A stretch of 64,000 nt of DNA from Sympetrum striolatum (lineage: Eukaryota; Arthropoda; Insecta; Odonata; Libellulidae), in contig CANPUZ010000059.1 in the NCBI GenBank assembly GCA_947579665.1, forward strand, positions 620,001 to 684,000, written 5' to 3'. Positions 23,016 through 35,329 of the stretch are shown here, one piece after another. The notes under the pieces are model-generated. The model was not told the origin of the DNA and ran no database searches. It saw only the letters and a list, made by a program, of their open reading frames with translations. Both the position numbers and the translations under genes were made by a program. The first letter of the stretch is position 1, and every line of letters starts with the position of its first letter.

Positions 23016-24599
23016 TGTGATGTGTGATTGTGCCCGATTCGTACAGCTCCAGCGTGAAATCAATCAAACATGAGGTTTTCTATCATGACTATTCTTCTAT
23101 CGCAGAGTTATAATAACGCACTTTTCAACACTTACTTTTGGATAACGCTGTATATCAGGCCGAGAGCTTAAACTCTTTATTTTAGATTCCACTCTCATTC
23201 TCTTCCGTGGCACACTCAAAATCAAGAGATCCTGAAGTTAAAGCAACATTGTCAATTTGCAACAAACGAACTGTGCACAGATGAACATTTATAACCTCTT
23301 AAAGATATTTTTGACTTTAGGTTTCACACAGGTCCTTGCTTAAACCGGGAGGTTAATGCGCAGCCCTTTAACTTCAGCAGTAAGCACTCTGATAACAGGA
23401 AACAAAACGTTTTCCCTCCATTATTCACTGCCTCAGAAACGCGAATTGCGTTCTTCATATTTTCGAAGACAATCGGAATTCTCTTTAGGCGTGGTGCGCA
23501 ATCACCTCGTGACTTAGAGAAGAAACTATGAAATGGCGTTCTAGAGTTGGAATACCAATTATAGTGCTTGTAAGTGTTCATTTTTGTGGAATAAGTTTGA
23601 TAACAATGCTTCAGATTGCGTACTTTCTGAATTTAATCACTGTGAATAACTGAGTGCTACGTAAAAACGTATCTATGGAATCATCAAATTGTAGCAGACA
23701 TTTTGTGGAAAACCCACCATTTTTGTCGATACGAAAACACTACGTAAGTACTGTGAAATTACTTGAAACCAGTGCTCCGACAAACATCTTGTTATATTTT
23801 ATCTTATTATTGTGCACATTGCTTTGAATCTCGATCGTAGTGTTTAAAGACGTGAAGTTGTCGATTCCCAAGTGTATCACGTTAATTTCGCCATTTCTTA
23901 TCGTTAACTGATTACCTTATTTAACTCGTGGTTAGAAAGTTGCATAATGGGAGAGATTCTTGGCTGGTTTATCTAGTATTGTTAACAATTAACGAATACC
24001 AGTCAAATAATGACGATCTAACTGTCGATCAGTAACTTCCTTGAATAATAGTGGACACGAGTACTATTTTAAATCGGCGTAACAACCATCAACGAGACGA
24101 CTCAGGGTGAAGGGATTTCATATCACGCAGTTCTAAGAGCACAGAATCCTTCCATCAAACTACATTCACCATCGACGCAAGATGGAGGTCATGTAAGTAC
24201 GATGAGAGTGGTGTTTGCATTCCTTTGAATGGCTGTAAATTAACTACATAGATTAGAAATGAGATATTCATGCAAGCCGATTTACCTTTAATAGAGCAAA
24301 TTTCGTCCTATTCTAGAAAATTTCGTGTTTCATTGAGTGGTCAATAGTGCATTCCTGGTCCGTAAGCTATTATACTATATTATAATTCGTTTACATCAAC
24401 GTTTAATGTATCATTCAGTCAACTTTTATGTCTCGTTTTAATAATTCTGCTTCATAAAATGTATCTTTGGTTGACATCGTAGATAACGTGTTTGACTAGC
24501 GAGAGAATTGGTATATATTTAAGAGGAATTTCTAAGAGTAAAATATAAGATATTCTCGCTTTATTCGTAAATATGTACGTCATTTCTTGAAAACCTGCC
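23016..24599. other. Spacer between the palindrome arms
   Basis: Unique sequence of ~1.6 kb. An 85-codon minus-strand frame (23,581-23,324) contains RGDCAPRLKRIPIVFENMKN and has relatively high G+C, but no family is recognised. On the plus strand, CAAGATGGAGGTCAT at about 24,178-24,192 is followed directly by a consensus GTAAGT donor and could be a first coding exon. Neither is secure. Confidence 0.35.
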
Positions 24600-24987
24600 C
24601 TTCTTTTGATCAAAACGTATCCTTGCAATGAGATCTTGTTAGTAGTTGTGCGTATATTAATTACATCGATATGGTTGCTACATTTTTCTCTTTTGGGATG
24701 AATGGTTATTAAATTAATTTGTGAGTCGTTATTACATTTTCGAAAATAAAAAAAACCTAAAAGTCTTAAATACCCGGACCCAAATATAGATGTTTTTTAA
24801 GAACATATAATATTTAGATCAAGCAAACTGATATTTTTCGATCCAGCACTTCGACGATATCGAGAAATTTAAATAAAATAATTAAAATCTACGAAAATTA
24901 TTCATCATATATTTCAAATGATATTTTAATAAATTCGTTGAATTATAATTGCTATCGTTAGCAGTGGAAAATTTTCATGACGGTTGG

Positions 24988-25110
24988 TGGGCGGGGCCAA
25001 GATGAAAGACGGTTAAAGTTGGACCAATCAGGTGACAGCAGTATAGTTCATCCATTGCGCGGACGGTCTTTTCGTCAGTTGCTCTCTGGATTTCTGCGAG
25101 AGAGGTCGTG
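24988..25110 (+). promoter_or_regulatory. Right-arm promoter: GC box, CCAAT box, Inr, DPE
   Basis: TGGGCGGGGCC (24,988-24,998) is followed by ACCAATCAG (25,023-25,031). An arthropod-type initiator TCAGTT (25,075-25,080) puts +1 at 25,077. The DPE consensus GGTCGTG sits exactly at +28 to +34 (25,104-25,110). No TATA box is evident. The Inr/DPE spacing is strict in this promoter class, so the exact match is strong sequence evidence for a real start site, ancestral or current. Confidence 0.65.
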
Positions 25111-25197
25111 CTGACAACCTGTGTTTGAGGAGCAGTTGAATTTGAATTTGTTGTCATACTCAACGTCCATCTTTGTCACCCAGGATTTCCAGTTATG
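25077..25197 (+). pseudogene. First exon, right-arm copy
   Basis: 121 nt from the inferred +1 to a GTAAGT donor at 25,198. It is colinear with the left-arm exon 1, but the ATG has become ATA (GTC ATA CTC AAC). An ATG survives only as the last three bases before the donor. Used as a start, that ATG would enter exon A in a frame that stops before the exon's end. It may now be a non-coding or dead copy. Confidence 0.45.
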
Positions 25198-25981
25198 GTA
25201 AGTCTCATTAAATACTTTATAAGGTAATGTCAGAGAAAATATTGCTAAAGTCTGTTGGTGAATTATATAATTTAAGTTTCTTCCTTTTGGAATATCAGTC
25301 TACGACGCATCATTTGAATAATTTTGCGATTGATTTTAATTTAGAGTGAATTAACGAGATGACATTAACATTATTATTTAGAATCGGAACTGTTTAATAC
25401 GATTTCGTAAGAACTTTTTCAGGTTTAAAAGCTCGTTAAGAATGGACATTAGCGGATTAAGTTAACATGTTTGCTTGAAAATAGGAATGTAAGACATTTT
25501 ATGAGAGTTTGAGAGTAAGAAAAGAATGTCGCCGGGACGAGAAACCGGTTTTCGCCTATTCTTCTCGTGAAATCGAATCCTTAAATTTTCCTACGTGGAC
25601 TCAATTCCCGAATCTAAAAGCCTTTTATTTTGATTTTTATGTTTCGATGAGTGCAAATATGTCACCGCGTGGGAATGGTCTTGCTTCTATGATTACGAGA
25701 ATAAGTTTATTTTCGGTTCAAGATTGTAATTCATCGTCTTAGGCGATTGTGAAAATTTAAACTGCCTTTTCATTAGCGTACGATACCGTACGAGTTAAAT
25801 TCTTAATTTGCGTATAAAAAACGAGAGAAAAATTCCGATAAAGCCTCGGCTTGCCGCATGTTTTTTCAATTTGCCAAGAATCTGAAGTCCCGTTTTCCTC
25901 AGTTTATGCCCAGTGACTTGTTTTATCTGAATAATAATCTAAAATATTTCTGTCGTTAATTTTTATGCTTCCGTAAGTGCA

Positions 25982-25989
25982 TGACGTCA
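25982..25989. promoter_or_regulatory. CRE-like TGACGTCA, right arm
   Basis: Conserved partner of the site at 21,640-21,647. Confidence 0.3.
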
Positions 25990-27653
25990 TCACACAAACA
26001 AGGGAAAATCGGATTTGAAATTTAACGGAAAATGTGGACGCATCGTAGCTGTTTATTTTTAATTTATTTATGGATTGTATTACTAAATATAATGGAAGGG
26101 TAATATAAGGTAATATATCTATATTGTCTTTATATCTACGTCATCCTGTTAGTATTTTTATTAAATTCGCAGAAGCAATACCGGTTTTCTCGCGTCTATT
26201 ATAATGTTATAATGATATTAAGTTGCAACATCCCTCTAATGCAAATTATAATTTTTTCACACCTTTAGGTTCGGATTCAATATTAAGTGATGCATTTTTT
26301 AGGAATTTTTATTTATTTGGAAGTTGGATCCTTATTTCGTTAAACATTTTTTCTCGCAATCGGAATTAAACTTCTGAATTGTTTCTCTAGTGGATATTTC
26401 GTACGTATGCAATTAGCTATTTCAAGTCGTCATCGGAGATTTGTTTTGAAAGCAAAAATCTTGCAAATTTCAAGTGCCTTTTCATTACGAGTAACAAGTT
26501 GAAATTGAAATTAAGAGACGAGAGAACAAATTCCGAGTGAACCTGGACTCGAATTCAATGCAGTTTTCATTTATGAGTTTTCAATTTAACAAGAAATCAT
26601 ATTTTCGGTTTAAATTCCTTCCTCCCGTAATCAATAAATAGTTCAATACGTACTTTTACTTGAATATATTTTCCAATTAGTCCTTCTGTTAATTTATAGC
26701 CGAAGTTAAGATCATACTCATAAACATCACGGTAATCCTGGTTTTAATTTAAAAGGAAATCAGTAGTTGAAGGAAATTTTTATAGATGCATTCTTATCAA
26801 CGGCATCGACTGTATTAATCGAACCTTCTAAAATTGATTTAAAATCGTTTTTGGGGCTTAAATTAAAGAAGTTCTAACTGTTCCGCGATGAAAGTGCCTT
26901 TGTCATCTTAAACATTAAATTCATTATCTCATAATCAGGACCGAATTTGTTTCTAATTATTGTAATTTAGATTTAAATTTAGCCTTATCAATTCAGGAAT
27001 TCTATTCAATTTTGTGCGGATTTCTAATATTAATTTCCTTCAGCGGTCGTTATTTTTTAAACTGATTCTCAATACTGATCGTTAAAGTAGCCATATTTAT
27101 TAATTATTTATATTCGAATTGCTTGTTTTAGTTCAAATTTTCACGGGTTTAGAATACTCTTCTGATATGTATCAATTAAGAAGATTTTTCAAAAATTTTA
27201 GTTGCTAAAGTTCTCTAGTTCCTTGTTATCTTTAACGACGAAATTCTAAATTTAATCGGCATTATTTCATAATCTGAATCATTTTTATTTCTTTCTGTTT
27301 AATTGCATTTAAAATTTAGCTTCATCACCCAAGAATATTGATGGATTTGGTAAAAATTAGCACTAATATTAATGTTTTTGTTTCGTGCCATTAATTCAAT
27401 ATCTTCAGCCAATTTCTAAGAGTTGAATTAAGGCTTCTTTAAATGATTATAATTAGTTATTACCTTTTTAATATTGTGTGATGATGTTATAATATATTTT
27501 AAACTGTTTGGTCAACGGTTGCAAATGAACAGGAATACGGAGTTTTCAAATTACTTACTTCGCTTTACATTTGCATGGCTTTAGATTATAATTCCGATTT
27601 TTATCCATCTACATATTTTCTTAATTTGGAATTTCTCTTTTTTAATTGTTTAG

Positions 27654-27764
27654 GAGGCAACACCGATATTGTCTTGGCGTTATGCTCATTGGCGTCTTCA
27701 GGAAGTGAATTACGTACAGGAGATCCTTCGATGGTATATTCAGTGAATTGGAGCTTCAGCTTAG
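27654..27764 (+). pseudogene. Exon A, right-arm copy
   Basis: The acceptor TTAATTGTTTAG ends at 27,653 and the GTAAGC donor starts at 27,765. The exon is 111 nt. In the frame entered after exon 1 (G|GA) it is open throughout (GGNTDIVLALCSLASSG..., then TGDPSMVYSVNWSFSL). The TGD...F.F part resembles STGDGDVTTEFKFR in the 15.9-kb module. It exits in phase 1, whereas the 15.9-kb module exits in phase 0, so it would not splice in frame to the exon at 35,967. Confidence 0.5.
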
Positions 27765-28069
27765 GTAAGCACAATTTTTATATCAATCTCTAATATAACG
27801 TATTTTGAAAATGTCCTCCCGTTATTGACTGTGAACTTTTATTTTCACATCGTGTAATATATAGTAAAAACCTGTGGAACGGACTATCAATTAAGTGATT
27901 TATTGATCAATAGTTTTTGGGGTGAATAAAAGGTTTTTAATAAGAACTTTGAGCAACATAATCTGAACGACCATGTAGCATGTTGCTATCTTTTATAATT
28001 ATCATATGGTGTACTGTAATGGAGAATAATTAGTACAGTACAGCAATGCAATGGTCAGACATACCCTTA

Positions 28070-28500
28070 CCCCTTTTCTGTATTTTTCTGTGATCTGACC
28101 CAGAAATGCAGTTTCGCTTTCTTCGATGAGCTTTTTCCAACACCTATTGATATTTTGCTTCCCTTCACCGTTGCTTTCACTTTCAAAGCACTTTCAAAAG
28201 AAGCCATGATCACGTAAACAGTCATTCTTAGACTAGTAATGGGTTTCGAACGGCCTTCAATTCATTTCGAATTTTCAAAGCATCTTTTTCGTTTCATTTT
28301 CGTTGCTTTCACTTTCGAGGTATCAGTAAAAGAAGTAGGCTCATGCTAACAATGCCAAAAGACGAGTAATGACTTCCTAATGGCCTTCAATTCTTTGCCT
28401 TGCTTTCCTTCAAGTTCAAGGTAAACTCATCGTTTGCTTCTGTGAGAACTATGTGTTTGTTTTCTTTTCGTGCGTTTACCGCCTTGTCTGGGAAAAAGAT
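28070..28500. repeat. ~120-bp degenerate tandem repeats inside the right arm
   Basis: Reverse complement of the blocks at 18,700-19,120, including TTTACCGCCTTGTCTGGGAA at its outer edge. Confidence 0.6.
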
Positions 28501-28735
28501 ACAATCAAAGAATGCAATGGATAGTAACATTGAATATATTTTTAAGATTACCACTTGTTTCAAATAATAGAATCATTTTTGCATATTTCTGACAATCGAA
28601 TTCTTTGAAATTCAATAAAATATACATCAAGTGATATAAAATCTCGTATTTTTATATTGCAATGACGAGAGGCGTAGTCTTCACGATAAGACATTTGATA
28701 AAATCCAGCGATTAATTCCTTCATTTATATCTTCA

Positions 28736-29032
28736 CCGGTTGTTGTCCTTTAAACGATATTTGTTACACAATTATCTATTTGTATGTCTAATGATATTCT
28801 CATGGAGTGATTAACTGAATTTTAATAAAATAGAATTGTTTAGATGATTTTCAGAGAGTTATCAAACTCAAATCAAGTAGAACTAAATAACTATTCTCCT
28901 CTTAAATTTCTTTGTTTCTTAACTGAATATTTCCACTCCGATTAAAAGATAATACTGCATTAATTATCCGTAGATTAACACCATGGCAAAGAGAATTTCA
29001 TTACTTCTTTCATTAATTCCAACTAAACTTAG
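28736..29032. other. No recognisable feature
   Basis: AT-rich sequence outside the right arm. Confidence 0.4.
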
Positions 29033-29228
29033 AATACTTAATTTCAAATAAGGAAAGGGTGAAGGTGACTTTGCACATAAGGGCGTGCACCCAGTGCACC
29101 CTTAACCATCTAGGCTACCTGACCAGAACATTTCAACAAGCCTCCCGGTTATAGGCAGATCCCGGGTTCGATTCCCGGCCCTGTCAGACTTTTTTCAAGT
29201 CTGTTTTTCCATGGGAATACTTAATTTC
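29033..29228. mobile_element. SINE-like insertion with 13-bp target-site duplication
   Basis: Perfect direct repeats AATACTTAATTTC lie at 29,033-29,045 and 29,216-29,228 and bracket ~170 bp. The insert contains a B box in CCCGGGTTCGATTCCCGG (plus). On the minus strand it holds an A-box-like TAGCCTAGATGGTTAAGG. tRNA-derived halves in opposite orientation suggest a rearranged SINE related to the hairpin elements. It ends in TTTTTTCAAGTCTGTTTTTCC rather than a simple A tail. Confidence 0.75.
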
Positions 29229-30467
29229 CTTCTGCATCATCGTTTGAAAGCAAACGTTTGTCTAAGATGGCCAGTACTGTTATTAGGCGTTGTAGCTTAT
29301 TTAGGAGTTACGTAAATTGAGTAAATTGAATGTTCGATTTAGCAAATTAGAACCCGATTTAAAGATATTTGAGCGAACTCAATTACGATAGAACTTCTTT
29401 GAGCAACTTAAAGATCATATACCGTTCCACTTTAGCTTATTCTTTATTGTAACTCATAAGTTTCCTTACGTTTTTCTAAATCTATTAACCAGTCTTATAT
29501 TACAGTTTACCTACTTATTGATGCTACATTGTTAGAACTTACTTGTGAATAATTATATTAGCAAACGCAACCTTTCCGCATTGATGTACCACAGATAGTC
29601 AGTCAACATAACACTTTCATTTAATATATCTCACTGAATTTTCCCAATAGAAATTGTGCTTTCGTGTCTTTAAATCGTATCTGATCCATATACCGGAGTT
29701 ATGAATTGTGACATCATATAACTAGCAGAACTTATTTATTTAAGGACATTTTTAACATTGTTTTATCAAAGCTAGTGATAAGGGACTTTTCTGCCTTTTT
29801 GTTAGTTTTCATTCCAATCTCGCATTACTGTACTGATTGAAAAAATGAATTGTGTTTATAGATATTATTTCATAAGTATTGGGCATAAATTCAACTTTTA
29901 TATCTGCATTTGATTGATATCCACAATAGCTCGTATTTTTCATATCTTATTATTACTAATTTAAAATGTATTTAACTGAATTAAAGAAGGAGGTTTATTC
30001 CCTTTATTAGATTTTGATAGCTTTGTTTGCATCATCAAGGCTGTTATTTTATTGCAAGAACTATTGAGAAACCCGAGGCTAATTAAAATATAAATGCCAT
30101 TCTCTTTAATTTAAATCACTGAATCAGCGGTCAGTGAATATATTTGAGCACAGTCGTTATATAGATCAATAGAGATTTGAGACGTAAGTAAAATAAACAC
30201 ATTTTACCTTATTCTGTCAATCGCAAAAACATTAGATACCATATCTACCTGGGCTTAACTTCATTAAAGGCAACTTAGTGATTCCACACACATCCCGGCT
30301 CTAAATAACATTTTGCCATAAATAAATGATCTTTAAGTATTAACGCAAATAATAAAAACATAATGTCATTAAACCGACACAATTTAAGAATATGCAAATA
30401 AATCCTTCGTAACTCGTGAGTCATCTCAATGTTTTAGAGTGCTACTTCCCAGTAATATATCCCTCGT
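29229..30467. other. No recognisable feature
   Basis: AT-rich sequence; nothing supported. Confidence 0.4.
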
Positions 30468-30735
30468 ACCAATTCCCCCCGGACCAATACACCGGGCGCC
30501 GGTGAATTCGTACGCGGTGAATCCGTACGCGGAGAATTCGTATGCAGGGAGTTGATCCCCCGCGCTCATGTTGTACTATTGTTATTCAGTCTTATGTTAA
30601 TCTACAAGACCTGATTATTGGTTAATGTTATAAATAAATGAACGGGGGGGTGGGTTGGGTGGTAGTTCAACATCATCGCGGGGGATCAATTCCCCGCTTA
30701 CGAATTCCCCCCGAACCAATTCACTGGGAGCCTTT
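30468..30735. mobile_element. MITE-like element with imperfect inverted repeats
   Basis: A GC-rich island of ~265 bp. The segment at 30,531-30,573 (GGAGAATTCGTATGCAGG... to TCATGTTG) is the inverted partner of 30,668-30,710 (CAACATCATCGCGGGGGATC...). A direct motif AATTCCCCCCG.ACCAAT occurs near both outer ends. The left side holds three 15-bp GAATTCGTACGCGGT-like repeats and the centre a G-rich run (about 30,644-30,660). It has no coding capacity, so it would be non-autonomous. Confidence 0.6.
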
Positions 30736-33700
30736 TCATAGGTTTACTGTGTTCATTAAAGGCATATTATTCCTAAATAATGCAGAGATTTACTAATTCT
30801 ATCGCTGGAACGTCTTCCAATGTCATTATTACGCATTCTATCACTTGCAAATGTTAACCACAACTTTTTAAGGGTTTCATCGGCTGTACAATTCGTTCCA
30901 TGGCAATATCTCACATGTTCAATGAGAAATGACATCTCTTTTATGAACAGAAAGGAAGAAGAACTTACTTACTAATAAATACTAGAAAGAAATTGTCAGG
31001 ACAACAATGAATCTATTATATTTGCATATCCTCAAACCAAAAGAAGCCGTTTAATTAAAATTACGCATTCCTCTTTCTTTAAGAAATACTGTTTTCCTCT
31101 CTCAGCAGTAATTTACTATGATTAATGGATCAACACAAAAGACTTCTCCGTCATGGATTCCAAAATCAACATTCCCGATTCGATCTTTTTTTGTTTTCTT
31201 AGAGAAAATTGTGCATTTTATGAACAATATTGTTTGTAAATTTTAGACTATTTTGAAGGAATAAGACGATGTTGGATGATAAAAGGTGTTGAATAGCACA
31301 ATCAAATTCACAGTAGAAGAAAAGGTAATCGTTATTGTCATTAAGATTAGGTATTCAGATCTGTCTACAGTGTTTATTTGTATGTTCGCTTTCAGAACCA
31401 AAGAAAACGTCCATGTTTGAAGGATTAATTCTTTTAGCAAATTTTGAATCACAATCACATAGAATAAAACATTCTTCAAAATTGGATCGTTTCATATTCA
31501 CTTTGGCAAGAAATTGGAAGAAAATTTCAGATAATTTATAGACACAATTACATCACTTTCAATCTATAAATCTTTAAAGCAATAAGAAAGTAGGAAATTA
31601 ATTTTCGAGCAAATTCCAGCACTGGTCACGTTTTTAAATTCATCAATCTGACTGAATTACATCGATGTTAGTCTGATTACTTTGATGAATTATCAATTAT
31701 TGATGGATTTAAGAACAGTCCGTAGGTTCTTCTCCTGTTTTACTAAATTGCTTCCGTTGCATTTTTAATTTCTTCCATCTCCATAATTCCTTAAACTCAG
31801 GTGAAAATATATAATCGCGTCGTTTTTTTGCATTATAAATACGTTATATTTGTAAGTTTCCATTTACTGGCTTTTTTATGAGATTATTCACATTTGAATG
31901 TCCCGCTAATGTCGTCAGAACCCTGCGGCTCTTCATCGGGAATTAATCTCAGCGATGGACATTGGTGGAAAGCATCGTAAATGCATCGGTGAGTAGATCG
32001 GTTTGTTGGATGAATTTAAAAAGTTTCCACTCACTCGAATCTTTGATTGGTGTTACTTAAGCTACCTCGGCAAGTCGTATTGTTTATTGCAAGCATTTCA
32101 AAGATTATTACAATCAATTCTACATTTTTATACAGCATTTCAGAATACGTTACTAAATTCGCTGTGAATTCTGATATCAGAGAGCCAAGTAGAACCACTC
32201 TTTGCTCAGCCACGAGGTGAAATTTCATATTCACATGCATCTAGATTCAAATCAATGCAACATGTCATTGTACTTACAGTAGAATCCTGCATTTTGCTAT
32301 TGTAGCTTGATCGAAGGATTCCCAATTCCCGTGAACTGCTGCACGAAATCAATGAATCATCAGAAAAATCTCCTTGGGAATTTTTCGATCACAGATTTAG
32401 AACAACACATTTTTCGACACTTGATTTACGATATTGCTGTGAGTCAAGTCGAGGCTTTCAACTGTCGATAAACGTTCTTCATGTACGTTTCCGGTACGTA
32501 TACTCCAACGAAACACAGGTAAAATACATAAATCTAGAGGAAAAGTACTTCTTTAAAACAAATCAACTTCACAAAGACGAGCAATTTTGAGGCACTTTGA
32601 AAATTCTTTCGATTGTACAGTAGACCATTTCCCAATGCATAGGAATTGGAAGTTACGTGAGTCAGACGTGGAAAGAAAGAACATCGAGTTCCGAACGTTC
32701 TGGAATTTTCGGAAGGCAACTTTAAGTGTCGTCATTTCATGCAAGGGAGAAGCGAATTGGATGGATGACATAAGGTTGGTTTTTGGTGTGAATTCTGCTC
32801 CTGTGAAATCTTCTAGCAAAATTGTAATACGTTTACTAAACCACACAGTATTATTAAGATCGACCATAGTTTCATAGCCTGCCTCCAAGATCAGCTGACA
32901 CATAATATAATGTAATACTGATTGGTTTAGTATACGTCTTCCTATGGAGCCCAGTGTTTAATTCACGATTGATAAAAGTGTATCTGCTTCAAATTTTGGG
33001 ACATAGATTCAATAGCGAAAAGAGAAGTTGGGATTATGCTGTCGCTCAAAAGGAACAGTTCAGATTAAGCGGTGGAGTACGTACGATATCAGCGAAAAGC
33101 CTAATTCTATTCATAGCTATTTCCTACCTGAAAACGTCGGAAAGAAAGGTCTCTTAAAAATCGGCAATTCTTACTTAGCTTTCGAAATGACAAGGTCATT
33201 ACTAATGACGATGTCACCTTCAGAAACGCTTCGTTGGACTTTCTTTTATTTTCAGAAGAATCGCGAGTAGCGAAGCGAAGTACGGTGAGTGCAAGGATTG
33301 AATCTGTTTCTACGAATGTATGACTTCCATGTGGTTGTGCCGACTAAAAAGTATAATTTATTACGTTTCGTAGTGAATATATTTAAATATTCTGTGTGTT
33401 TGTGAAAGGTGTGGTAGCTATAACAACCAGGAAGTGGAATTGAGAGTTGTGCTGGAAGATCGAACCTGGTTCCTTGGATTGTGCAACATGTGCCAGTGAA
33501 TGACATGCCGTACAGCTTCTATGGTTTGGAATTTCTACTTCTATTCGAAGGTAATAATTATAAGGGAGCAATCCTTTACGAAATCGATCTTTCTTCCGAT
33601 GAACGTGTTATTGAGGGGCGTGGAAGGTAGAATTGTCGAATGACATGCATTATAGAAGTCGTGTATTAACAAAATGTGGTAAAATCTCAAATCTAGTGTG

Positions 33701-34361
33701 AGATTGGGTTGCAAATACCGTTTTAAACTATCGATTGGAAAAGTTTTGAGATGGTTTTGTTAAACTCAAACAGACAAAATTTGCAGTTACCAGTGAGACT
33801 TCGTGGGTGAAAGGTTGTGGTGGTACACTTCCAGAGTAACGGTAGGAATTTGAATCTTTTTTCGTTATGTTTAAACTTTTGAAATGCAGATATATGTAAA
33901 AAGCATAGTGTATTTGGTTGCAATGCACTTAATCTATCTATTGCTAATCTACCATAACACGGAATATTTCTGTGAACGATGTTTTCCAAATGAGCTTGCA
34001 GGAGATTGAACATTTGGCAAATTAAATTTGTATCGTATTTTCAACAATCGGAAATTCAAATTATTAGATTTTTACTGACGCGGAAGAATTGTCTGTTCTA
34101 AGGGAATCTCAAATGCCAAGAGATTATACTTCCGATGTTTCGTTAGACATTAATGCGAAATATATCACTTCCAAGTGAAAAAATTCCAAGAAAGAAAGTT
34201 TGCGCCCAATGAAGATTCTTACTAAGTCTGCGCGTATTTATGTGATTCATCGATATTCTATCGCGATGAAAATATTTCCGGCGAATAGTTGTCTTGAATG
34301 AGCAGGAATTTCAATTTTCGGGAAATTACACTTTGAGGGAATCTCAGATTAAATAAGTTGC
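30736..34361. other. Mostly uncharacterised; two overlapping open frames at 32.55-32.90 kb
   Basis: No gene is recognised. The only stretch that stands out is 32,553-32,903, open for 116 codons on the minus strand and 96 codons (32,587-32,877) on the plus strand, with higher G+C than the flanks. The minus frame begins MCQLILEAGYETMVDLNNTV and has no motif I can name. It may be a mobile-element remnant. Confidence 0.3.
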
Positions 34362-34432
34362 CTGCTGCGGTGACGAAGTGATTAGCGCGCTAGCTACTCC
34401 AACGCAAAGGTCTCGGGTTCGAACCCCGGCAA
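34362..34432 (+). mobile_element. tRNA-derived SINE head
   Basis: The A box TGACGAAGTGATTAGCGCG starts at 34,371 and the B box GGTTCGAACCC is at 34,416-34,426, ending CCCCGGCAAG. The spacing and sequence are those of a tRNA-like SINE promoter. The 5' acceptor strand does not pair well with the 3' end, so it is not a functional tRNA gene. The tail after 34,432 is unrecognised. Confidence 0.65.
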
Positions 34433-34789
34433 GTTTTAATTTTCTGGCTAGGGAATGGTTGTGTGTCTTTGTAAGTAGCAATCATTTTTTAAATGGATGT
34501 AATTGGGGTCTTTTAATTTCCATTAGAGACGTTATTATTATCATTTGCTTTGCGAAGTTTTCACTTAAAAGCGAAATTATCTCTTAAGTTGAGAAGTTGT
34601 CATTTTGTAAGCGGAATTATCATTTGCTAAGCAGAGCTTTCACTTAAAAATATAAGTTACAGTTTTTAGAATTATTATTTACTAAGTCTTAACTTATCAA
34701 TTGCCGAAGATCACTTCTAGATGAATTTGCCCGAGTAATTCAGTCGCTTATCATTTTTGATTTTTTTCTAGGAATCAAGAATTAGTTGC

Positions 34790-34990
34790 TTTTTCATCCG
34801 TCATTAATGGGTGTTCTGTAAATTTAAATAAATATTAAGGAACGCATTTTCAATATACATTTTAAAATATTTTCCAGTTTCTTGCGAGATTTCGCCAACG
34901 GGAACCCTAACGGAATTCGAGATTTCAAATTCAGTGTCGATTCCAGTGGCGTAAATATTTATTAGCCAAGAAGTGACTATCAAAGTATTC
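34790..34990 (+). pseudogene. Exon-like module C, right-side copy 1
   Basis: It contains TCATTAATGGGTGTTCTGTA, then an acceptor-like AAATATTTTCCAG (34,866-34,878). The frame that follows ends NPNGIRDFKFSVDSSG. It corresponds, in inverted orientation, to the modules at 12.3-12.5 and 13.9-14.0 kb. Confidence 0.4.
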
Positions 34991-35329
34991 TCTGCTCTAA
35001 GGTCATGTTAGTTTTGTAGTATTTTTTCTTTACGGTAGTGCAAATCAATTCATATGTAAAGAATGAAAATTTGTTACACGGCTGCTAATGAGTTGGAGGT
35101 TTAATATCTCAGAAAACCGTGGTTGTCGGCGCTCCTTGTTTTTTCCCCGGTACTTGGAGAAAACAAGAAGTGGTTGTTCCTAAACGCCTACTTATAATCG
35201 ATTTAAATTTTAACGTATCACTTGCCGACTTTTAGAAGAAAAAAGAAATTCGGTCGTGTGTCTTTTTGGATACGATGGTTAGGAATTAAGAATGCGTTAT
35301 ATGTTTTAAATCTATCATTATTAAGTATT

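Larger units (their letters stand above)
24600..28735. repeat. Right arm of the ~10-kb inverted repeat
   Basis: It is the reverse complement partner of 18,475-23,015. It is ~400 bp shorter, largely because it lacks the tRNA-derived insertion seen at 20.2 kb in the left arm and through smaller indels. Confidence 0.9.

Noticed and set aside
16090..34432. Functional tRNA genes
   Set aside because: B boxes are good, but acceptor stems do not pair, anticodon arms are disrupted, and halves are inverted. They fit SINE or tRNA-derived repeats better.
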